Shown here piece after piece: positions 21,107 to 28,257 of a stretch of 28,257 bases of DNA; within the stretch, counting starts at the first letter, position 1; each line of letters begins with the position of its first letter. The translations under genes and the position numbers were made by a program. Origin of the DNA: Psilocybe azurescens (taxonomy: Eukaryota > Basidiomycota > Agaricomycetes > Agaricales > Agrocybaceae); contig JAJIRX010000401.1 in NCBI GenBank assembly GCA_023853785.1, forward strand, positions 1 to 28,257, read 5' to 3'. The notes below the pieces were generated by a model. That model did no database searches, was not told where the DNA came from, and was given only the letters and a program-made list of their open reading frames with translations.

Positions 21107-21290
21107 TATTGTGCAAAATTTGTATGCAGACAGACCTGATTACTGTAACAAATAAATGTAGGCTCATAGAGCCTGATCTTGTGTGCTCTTCTATATTTTT
21201 ATGAGCTATAAATATACTGACAGTACATAAGTAAATGCATGTGGGCTAGTACAGCATCGCTTTACAAGCTTATTTATATGCGACAATAAT

Positions 21291-21325
21291 TTTTGGGGTT
21301 TAGGGTTTAGGGTGAGGGGGGGGCG
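21291..21325 (+). repeat. Short telomere-like GGGTTTAGGG tract with poly-G
   Basis: TTTTGGGGTTTAGGGTTTAGGG followed by TGA and eight G at the exact end of the tandem array. TTTAGGG is the plant-type telomere unit; most basidiomycetes use TTAGGG. With about two and a half units this may be chance or a relic. It marks a sharp boundary to unrelated sequence. Confidence 0.5.
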
Positions 21326-21599
21326 TATAAATGTGACCAGCTGTATAAAATGTGTGAGTGGGGTACGCACTGGCTAAATGACTTTGGAGGGGTATCCAAA
21401 GTAGCCATTTCGCCTTTATAGACTCATCAGTAGCTATTGTATGTAAGGAATATTACTATATGCTCCTAAAATAAGCACGTGTTTACTAAGCTAAGCGCCT
21501 ATTCTTAGCAAATCGACTATCGATTTCTAATACTTTATTGTTATCTTTGTAATCTTATCCATCCTAAAATGGAATTGTCAGAGGTCTTACTGACTAACT

Positions 21600-22330
21600 A
21601 CAATGGAGCAAATATTATGTTCCATAAAACTTATTTTTGCTGAGGCCAGCCTCAAAGCCTTTAAACACTGTATATTATACTCCATGAAGTGTGCAATTCA
21701 TTGAATGATTTCCAATGACTATTCAGCTTATATGTATCTCAGTCCTCAATATCAATTGGTGACTGATTGAGAATAGAGAACATATGAAGATGTTAAAGGC
21801 TATCTTGAGTGTTCAAATTTTATGTTTTATGAAACTTATCTTTCAGTAAAGTAAGCCCCCAATACAATAGTATAGAATCCTGACCAAGACTGCTGGTCAG
21901 AAGCCAGCTTCAAAATCCTAGTAAAATTTATGTTTCATAAAACATAACATTCACTCAACTAGCCTCAAAGTCCAGACATTAACCATGGTCCATCAAAATA
22001 AAAATGTGTTCAATACCAGTGAGTATTAACTGTGGAAAGCATAAAGGTTTTCAAAACCAGCTTCAAAGAGACTTAAGTTGAAAATCTGAATTTGGTTGAG
22101 GCCAGCCTCTGAAGGTAAATATTATATTCTATAAAACATAATAATTAGACTCTTAGGCTAGCCTCTGACATTTTCACATGTTTTTTGTTCTTGTTAATTG
22201 TGAAAATGATAAAAATATTTGAGGCCAGTCTCAAAGAATGGGTTTTAACAGAAAATTCTGAACTTGTTTGAGACTGGCTTTAATCCATGAATATTATATT
22301 CTCTGAACTTATATTTCCTCAACACATCAT
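21600..22330. repeat. Degenerate repeat zone with GAGGCCAGCCTC palindromes
   Basis: GAGGCCAGCCTC or one-mismatch forms occur near 21642, 22100 and 22221, with relatives at about 21962, 22154 and 22268. Each is near an AAATATTATnTTCCATAAAAC-type block (about 21610, 21816, 21922, 22117, 22286). Units are too diverged for a fixed period (106-206 bp). There is no coding potential. Confidence 0.55.
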
Positions 22331-22369
22331 GAATTTTTCTCTGAACATATAATCAAATCTATACACAAA

Positions 22370-25300
22370 CTACTCAGACAGCATTATGCTGTCATCAAAA
22401 TCTGAAGGAATAGTCATATCCTCCTCTGTGGCAAAAGCTATTAAAATTTCAATGAATTTAGTATCAGTGATATTGTCAAATTATAGACTTACCTTTTTCT
22501 TTGCCTTTGTCCTGAATATCAGGCAAAGGTTCAGAATTCTCATCATCATCATCATCATCATCTAGTTGTGAGATGTGGATTGGTGGTGTCCTAATGAGTT
22601 TTGCTAAAGATATGTCATTAGTATATAACTTGTGAATAATATATAAAAACACACCTTTCTTTTGATCTGTTCTGGTTGCTGAAATCCACTTTCTACTCTG
22701 GTTCTTTTCCTCACCTCCAATTGCAAGTCATTGGCACTTTGTGGGATAATAAGGCTTTTCCAAGCAACTTTGGAAAGAACAGAATGTTCCAATAAGTTTT
22801 CATGTAAACCATGTCCAATCAAAGCTTCTTTGATTTGATCAGCTCTGAGATGATCCACATTCTTGAGCTCTTTCTTGGAGATATACTTCTTGTGTTTGCA
22901 TAAAGCAGCATAGCCCACTTGCTAAAAAATTCAAATAATAAGTTTCACCAAACTTAAATTTTGAAACAAAAAAAACTCACAGGAAGGAGTTGTTGTAAAG
23001 TACACATGATATCCTCAGAGATGTGGATCTCATCATCATTCAGAGTGGCAGCAACATCCAAAATATCAGTAAAAGCCCTGTTGATTTTGGAAATCATAGA
23101 TTTCATAGCTTATCATAGATTTCATAGCTTGGCCTCCAACAGAAGCTGCAACATCCTGTTGAAGAGGAGCTAAATAAGCCAAGTGTTCATCATCAGCCAG
23201 GTTTACTTCTTCATCCAGAGAAAATTCCCAGTTGGCTGCTGTTGGCCAAAAGACTCTATTAGAGGCCAGACTTTTAGTTATTGTATGCTGAATTTTAGAA
23301 AAGAGATGCTTGATTTGTGGGGATTGTTGCATGATAGTCCAAAAGAAGCTGCATAAAGAAAATGCCTCCAACAGTCTGGCACTGTTTTTGGCTGCAGTAG
23401 TAGAAAAAACTTCTTCTGGAAGTCAGTCCAATCCTGAGGAGAAGAAAGCATCATGCAGGTGATAGTGATATTTTTGTGACCAGGATTGGTGGCCTGATAA
23501 TCAGAAAAATCTTCATTATTGAACACATTTCTGCCATTCTGGACCTTGAGATGTTGGAGATGTAGCATCAAAGTGTTTAGATGTATGCATGCCTTTTGTT
23601 CAGAATTGAGACTGCCAATTTCATGTTCCTTGAGAGGAGGTGTGGGTGCAATCTTGGTATGCTGAGACATGTGTTTAGTGGTGTAGTTGGTTTTGGGAAA
23701 TGTGGGATAGGATTTGGATGCCAGTTTTTGTTTGAAAATAGGCAGTGTTGTGTGTCTGGATTTTATAAGCAGGCTGAGAATCTAAAAGAAAAAGAAAAGT
23801 CATGTTAAATTTCATATAATACAGAGATAAGAAAACTTCACCTTGTTTAAAACATGAGTTTGCTTTGAAACCTGAATGTTTTTCTCTATCCAAAGTTCTA
23901 AAACCTTAAAAACAGAGACAGAATTGTCTTTTCTTGCATGGTTTATAGGAAACCAACACATTGGGTCCAAAAACATGAGCAACTATTGAGAAAGTGAATA
24001 TTAAGTTTTGAAAAACATAAATTTCACTCACAGCAACAACTGCAGGCTGCACATCATTCAAAGATGTAAGGAAATAATTGAAGAATGATGGTGTCAAAAG
24101 AGGAAGATAGAGTTGCTTGGGATGCCAGGAGATACCAGGGATATATGTTTGGATTTCCAGTCTATACTGGACTTTGGCCACCAAATGGTTCAAGGCCTGA
24201 ATGTCTCTGTCTTCATTAAAATGAGTTTTTTTAGTTTTGACCCAAGTTTGTAAAACTGATAACTGCAGGCATATAGCCTTCAGTAAAATGTTTGTTCCAA
24301 TCCAGATTAACCATGTCTTGAGGCTTGGTAGAAGTTGATGGAGCATCTTCATCTTCTTGATCATTCATGTTGGGTGTAGCATTGAAGTCAAAGGCATTGT
24401 TGAGAGAGGATGTGATGGCAGCAAAGAATTGACAGACAGGTGCCAAGTGTTTGTTGTAAAGGTTTTCCAGACCACAGAAAAATTCAATGTCCAACATTGC
24501 AGGATTGAAAGAAGAAGACAAGACATTGACAGTGTTGATGGATTTGAGAAATTCTTGTTGAGGAAGGGGTTGTAGAGGATTGGGATCAGTGAGAGTGAGA
24601 TAGAATTTGACCATGTGAATTATTAAAGGCATGACCATCTAAAAAGTGAATGTAGATTAGACAGATAAATGTATAAGACCAAAAAACATACTCCAGAAGC
24701 AAAAGACATGCTTTTGAGAAGCTCTGTGATTTGCAATTGGCCACAAGTGGTGAAGTATTTGAAAAATGTGAGATAGCCTATAGCACAGGTAAGCTCAGCA
24801 TTATACAAAATACTTCTAGGGCCTTTGGAAGTTTCAGGAAAAAGTGAGCGTTCCTTTGATAGATGATCATCAAAGTTAGCATCCCTAGGCATTTGCAAAA
24901 GCCAATACCCCATATTTTGCACTTTGTCAAAAAAGTGTTAGGTTTTTGTAGACAAGGTTGTTTTGAGACAGTCTGTCTCTGATTAAGCCTTGCAAGCGTT
25001 CCTCCAACTTTGAAAGGCCAACTAAAGTGAAATTTATGTTTGGTAAAACTTAATATTTGACAAATATAGAAAAAAATGCAACTTGCCTAAATCAATAAGT
25101 TTGGCCACCCATTGTGTCTTGCTGACCAGATACTCTTTCAAGTCATTAGACTCTCTTGATGTGGTATCAACAGTCATTTTAGCCAATTGGTCCAGCTTTT
25201 TCCCAAGAATCTTGTCTTTGACCATGGCCAATCTATGATTTCCATTCAATAAAAAAAGTTTCTGTTTGACAAGCATCAGAGCTCCATTCAACAGGAAGAT

Positions 25301-25803
25301 CCCAAGCACCAGTCCAGCTAGGTAAAAGCTTGTCTCTTCCAGAGACACCAATGGTAACAGCATACTCCAAGGAAAAGGTGTTTAGTAGCTCTCCATAGTG
25401 GGTACTAGCCCACAGTTTCTTGACACTATCTGGTGTTGCAGGCCTCTGGTTCCAAACCTGAGTAGTTAAAGCTGGCTCTTTCAAGCCTAAAATGATGTTG
25501 ATGGAGTGGTCAATAAGATGGATTACACCATGGCCCAAAGTCAAAGCCTGAATAGCTTTATCCACAGCAATAGCATCCTCTATATTGTGAGCAAATTCAG
25601 TGTCCAATGGAATAGACTTTGGCTGTTTTGCTGTGGAACTTTTTGGATTTGGCCTGTTAATAAAATAATCATATTAGCTCTGAAAGTATGAAAAAACAAA
25701 AAAACAAAAACCTTGTATGCTTTGGCTGTTGTGTTCTGAGACTACAATAATATGAATAAAAAATTTAGATTAAATAAAAAATTCTCACATTGGATGAAGA
25801 CAT
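22370..25803 (-). CDS. Unrecognised large protein, about eight introns
   Basis: ATG at 25803 (MSSSN). Introns: 25788-25742, 25711-25654, 25086-25022 (GC donor), 24691-24639, 24031-23983, one ending before ILSLLIKSRHTT (about 23845-23782), 22980-22922, 22654-22604 and one in the acidic tail ending at about 22440. Stop TAG 22372-22370. The conceptual product is about 900 aa, mostly helical: SLDTEFAHNIEDAIAVDKAI-type N-terminus (PLDTEFAHNIEDAI seen), FLLNGNHRLAMVKDKILGKK, YWLLQMPRDANFDDHLSKER, LNDDEIHISEDIM, then a DDDDDDDEN run and DDSIMLSE end. No domain, signal peptide or catalytic motif is recognised. Frame shifts at A/T runs (about 25665, 25251-25257, 24929-24934, 23397, 22660), one near 24255, and a 19-bp tandem duplication at 23093-23130 break it. 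The gene is divergent from the small gene at 26730, so a shared promoter over the minisatellite is possible. It is probably part of an agaricomycete-specific family; function unknown. Confidence 0.55.
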
Positions 25804-25978
25804 TTCTAAAACATAAATCATTTAGTACAATGTCAAATATAAACAAGTGGCAACACTTACCAAAAAATGTGATAAGAGTTGCCTATTTAGTATAGATTGT
25901 TGTGTGATTGAGTGGGAAAGAAAACTGAAAAATCTACTTCAAAGTGTTGAGCTTTTATACATTTATTCAAGACCAAAG

Positions 25979-26575
25979 AGAACAATTAAAACAATAGATT
26001 TAAAAATAGATACAATGGACACAATGACATAATAGAAGATTATAAGAAAACAATAAAAACAATGAATTTAAAAATAGATACAATGACATAATGACATAAT
26101 AGAAGATTACAAGAAAACAATAAGAACAATGAGTTTAAAAATAGACACAATGATCTAATGACATAACAGAAGATCACAAGAAAACAATGAGAACAATAGA
26201 TTTAAAAATAAACACAATGATATAATGATGTAATAGAAGATCACAAGAAAACAATGACAACAGTAAGTTTAAAAATAGACACAGTGATCTAATGACATAA
26301 CAGAAGATCACAAGAAAACAATGACAACAATGAGTTTAAAAATAGACACAATGATCTAATGACATAGCAGAAGATCACAAGAAAACAATAAGAACAATAG
26401 ATTTAAAAATAGACACAATGACATAATGATGTAATAGAAAATCACAAGAAAACAATAAGAACAATGGATTTAAAAATAGACACAATGACATAATGATGTG
26501 ATAAAGATCACAAGAAAACAATTAAAACAATGGATTTAAAAATAGACACAATAGATAAAATGACACAAGGATATA
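25979..26575 (+). repeat. 67-bp minisatellite, about nine copies
   Basis: TTTAAAAATAG anchors at 25999, 26067, 26134, 26201, 26268, 26335, 26402, 26469 and 26535: period 66-68 bp, mostly exactly 67. Shared core ACAAGAAAACAATnAnAACA. Two sub-types alternate: GATCTAATGACATAACAG (copies 3, 5, 6) and ATAATGATGTAATAG (copies 4, 7, 8). It starts about 180 bp upstream of the minus-strand gene's ATG and ends about 155 bp before the plus-strand ATG. Confidence 0.95.
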
Positions 26576-26729
26576 TTATTAGCTAATAGTGTTGAATTTT
26601 AAGTTTAGTCAAACTTAATGTTTAGACCTTATCTATAATATAAAGGGAGATCATTTGGTGTTTTAATTTTCCTCAACTCAAACAAACTCTCAACATTGTT
26701 TTTATCTACAACTCTGCAGTATTTTTAAC

Positions 26730-27227
26730 ATGCCCTCTACATCCAACATCAATATGAGAACTATGAACAGTGGAGTATGTTAATTTTTTGTTTACTTTTC
26801 ATTCAGTTATGCTTATGATTTTATAATTCTATAGTATGCCCATAATGAAGCCACTGTTAGCTATGAAAGGGCTGTGGCATCTTGGATCACATGTCTGAAT
26901 AATCCAGATTTATATTTGGAACAACCACCTTATCCTGAGAGTAATCTGACTGAATATCAAGTGTGTTCTTTCTTTTTTCCAATTAGTATACACTTTTAAT
27001 TTATTTTGTCTTTTTAGAAAAAATCTATGAAAGCCAATTTTATAGTCCATCAAAATCATGATCAGCTCCTTCAGCAACTTTGCAGGATGATGGGATCTAA
27101 AATTTTTTACAATTTTATTGTGAAAATTAATTGTGAAAGAGCTATAGCCACCAATGGAGCAAAAGCATATAGACAATGTGTACTAAACACAATGCTCTTG
27201 CCCACTCATCAGCTTTCCAAAAGATGA
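26730..27227 (+). CDS. Small unrecognised protein, three exons, intact
   Basis: Exons 26730-26774, 26835-26960 and 27018-27227 join in phase 0 with GTATGT..ATAG and GTGTGT..TTTAG introns of 60 and 57 nt. The 126-aa product starts MPSTSNINMRTMNSGYAHNE and contains ERAVASWITCLNNPDLYLEQ, FIVHQNHDQLLQQLCRMMG and INCERAIATNGAKAYRQCV. It is soluble and mostly helical, with no recognisable domain, signal peptide or membrane segment. No frameshift or stop disturbs it, in contrast to the larger neighbours. It is divergent from the minus-strand gene at 25803, with the minisatellite between them. Function unknown. Confidence 0.65.
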
Positions 27228-27564
27228 TTTCATGACCCACTTTTGGTATGGTCCTTTGGATGGGCTCTGGGAAATAGCCACAATATCAATATTTTTGTGG
27301 CAGGTCAGGAAAAATAGCTGGAAGGTCAATGTTTTGGATATACATTATTAAAAATTTAGGCATTCAGATCCCAATTAGTTACACAATAATATTTATAAAT
27401 TTAGAATAGAAAATATGATGTGAAGATCATGTGTGTTGGTCTGGTGACTTTCTGCACTATTTGGTTATTTATTTGTACATATTTTGTAACCAAATAACAA
27501 GAAAGTATATATACTGCACTTCTAAAAATTATTTCTTTCTTTGCTTTCCTAAATTCCCATATAC
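27228..27564. other. AT-rich spacer
   Basis: No gene or repeat is supported between the small gene and the next ORF. Confidence 0.5.
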
Positions 27565-27765
27565 ATGGCTACATCTATTGTATTCAAGTATCCTTTTGGC
27601 AACAAAACTTTAACTGCAGATGTAAATGGTATATTCATTTGCCACTGTAGTTACATTAACTGTAGCAAGACATACAAGAAAAATCATTGCATCAACACAT
27701 TAGAAGACTTGATTCTGCTACCACACACTGCTGTATGTCAGACATACAGCGATTTATATACATGA
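27565..27765 (+). CDS. Small Cys/His-rich ORF, possible first exon
   Basis: 66 codons: MATSIVFKYPFGNKTLTADV, then GIFICHCSYINCSKTYKKNH and CINTLEDLILLPH. The CHC-x4-NC-x6-HC spacing could be a small zinc-binding knuckle, as found at the N-terminus of some fungal mobile-element proteins. Its last codons overlap the first 19-bp palindrome at 27731-27749. The ORF could be an exon with the rest outside or decayed. No family assigned. Confidence 0.35.
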   Translation: MATSIVFKYPFGNKTLTADVNGIFICHCSYINCSKTYKKNHCINTLEDLILLPHTAVCQTYSDLYT

Positions 27766-28120
27766 CTTATGTTACAATTGATGTATGTATGGTATACAAC
27801 AATTATGTTTAGAAATAATACATCAATCAGACATATATTGTGTTTGGTAGCTGTATGTTAAACAAACACTATTTCTGTTTCTAAGCTGTAAGTAAATAAA
27901 ATACCGAACAAACAGAATTTATTTTCTTTGGCTGTTTGTCAAAGATACAGAATAGCTGTATATAATTACTGTATGTTTTACATACAGATATTGTGTATAT
28001 AATTGCTGTATATTATACAAACATCACTTTTGTAAATAAAACTTACAGTTGAAAAACAGAGTTTCTGTTTGTTTTACTAACAGAATTTGTGTATATAATT
28101 CCTGTATGTAAACCTTCGTC
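27731..28120. repeat. Cluster of 19-bp palindromes, 37-bp spacing
   Basis: Perfect CTGTATGT-nnn-ACATACAG at 27731-27749 and 27969-27987; imperfect copies at 27851, 27932, 28006 and 28065, and a half site near 28102. Three consecutive copies are exactly 37 bp apart (27932, 27969, 28006), as are 28065 and 28102. TGTATATAATTnCTGTAT recurs between them. Confidence 0.8.
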
Positions 28121-28137
28121 CAAAATATACAGTATTT

Positions 28138-28154
28138 GACTCGCTGAGCGAGTC
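28138..28154. repeat. Perfect 17-bp palindrome
   Basis: GACTCGCT-G-AGCGAGTC, eight-base perfect arms, GC-rich in an AT-rich setting and just past the 19-bp palindrome cluster. It could be part of a terminal inverted repeat; no partner is found in the window. Confidence 0.7.
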
Positions 28155-28257
28155 GATGAGTGTCTGAAGAATTTGCATTTTGAGCGCGACGGTGACTCAC
28201 ACACAATAATAAACGATTGAATATATCTTTCTATTTCAATCATTTATTATCATGTGC

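Larger units (their letters stand above)
19440..21288 (+). repeat. ~187-bp degenerate tandem array, interrupted
   Basis: Six anchor copies of AGGCTnnnAGAGCCTGA-like sequence start at 19662, 19851, 20036, 20221, 20409 and 21169; an earlier degenerate unit starts near 19468. Spacings are 185-189 bp, and the 760-bp gap equals one unit plus the 573-bp insert. Shared blocks include TTTACAAGCTCATTTATATGC, ACTGTACATAAGTAAATGCA (limit of 20 shown) and GCAGACAGACCTGATTACAG. Each unit has a short palindrome AGGCTCnnnGAGCCT. No coding potential. The array is satellite-like. Confidence 0.85.

Noticed and set aside
25979..26575. CRISPR-like regular repeats
   Set aside because: The whole 67-bp unit is repeated with no unique spacers, and the setting is eukaryotic; it is a minisatellite.

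Overview
The window looks like nuclear DNA of a mushroom-forming basidiomycete (Agaricomycetes). The evidence is short spliceosomal introns (mostly 41-65 nt, GT..AG) in nearly every gene, a patatin/NB-ARC/TPR receptor of the fungal NLR type, a multi-pass membrane gene of a kind expanded in agaricomycetes, and Tc1/mariner-type elements with TA target duplications. No rRNA, tRNA, CRISPR array or virus was found.

Layout. (1) 1-8.2 kb is relatively GC-rich and consists mostly of gene fragments. The 5' part of a PCNA gene (1277-1600, with an ACGCGT box upstream) is separated from its next exon (4767-4826) by about 3.2 kb, which contains an antisense 7-exon membrane-protein gene (3206-2096) with consistent splice phases. 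Further minus-strand coding fragments follow (6.3-6.6, 6.7-7.0, 7.3-7.5 and 7.7-8.2 kb). (2) 8.2-10.4 kb is AT-rich and carries a 787-bp TIR element (8891-9677) with TA duplications and no recognisable transposase. (3) 10482-13859 is a patatin-NB-ARC-TPR gene. Its TPR units are 126-bp repeats that are nearly identical to each other, but the frame is broken by several indels and two TGA codons. (4) 14-16 kb is AT-rich with a long inverted repeat and an overlapping direct repeat. (5) 16012-19001 is a large plus-strand gene of no family I can name. It has an N-terminal coiled coil, candidate D/D/CxxH transposase-like signatures and an acidic tail. (6) 19.4-21.3 kb is a ~187-bp tandem array split by a 573-bp Tc1/mariner remnant, followed by a telomere-like tract and a zone of GAGGCCAGCCTC palindromes. 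(7) 22370-25803 (minus) and 26730-27227 (plus) are divergent, unrecognised intron-containing genes; between them lies a 67-bp minisatellite. (8) The end carries a small Cys-rich ORF and a cluster of 19-bp CTGTATGT..ACATACAG palindromes.

Working together: no metabolic operon or conventional cluster is visible. The most biologically suggestive item is the NLR-like gene, a class linked to non-self recognition in fungi. The 16-28 kb part looks like repeat-rich accessory DNA.

Caution: the three largest genes (NLR, 16-19 kb gene, 22-26 kb gene) are all interrupted by single-base indels, many in homopolymers, while the conceptual protein continues well across them. This looks at least partly like consensus sequence error, so 'pseudogene' calls are provisional. 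The two TGA codons in the NLR, a 20-bp deletion there and a 19-bp duplication in the minus-strand gene are not of that type.
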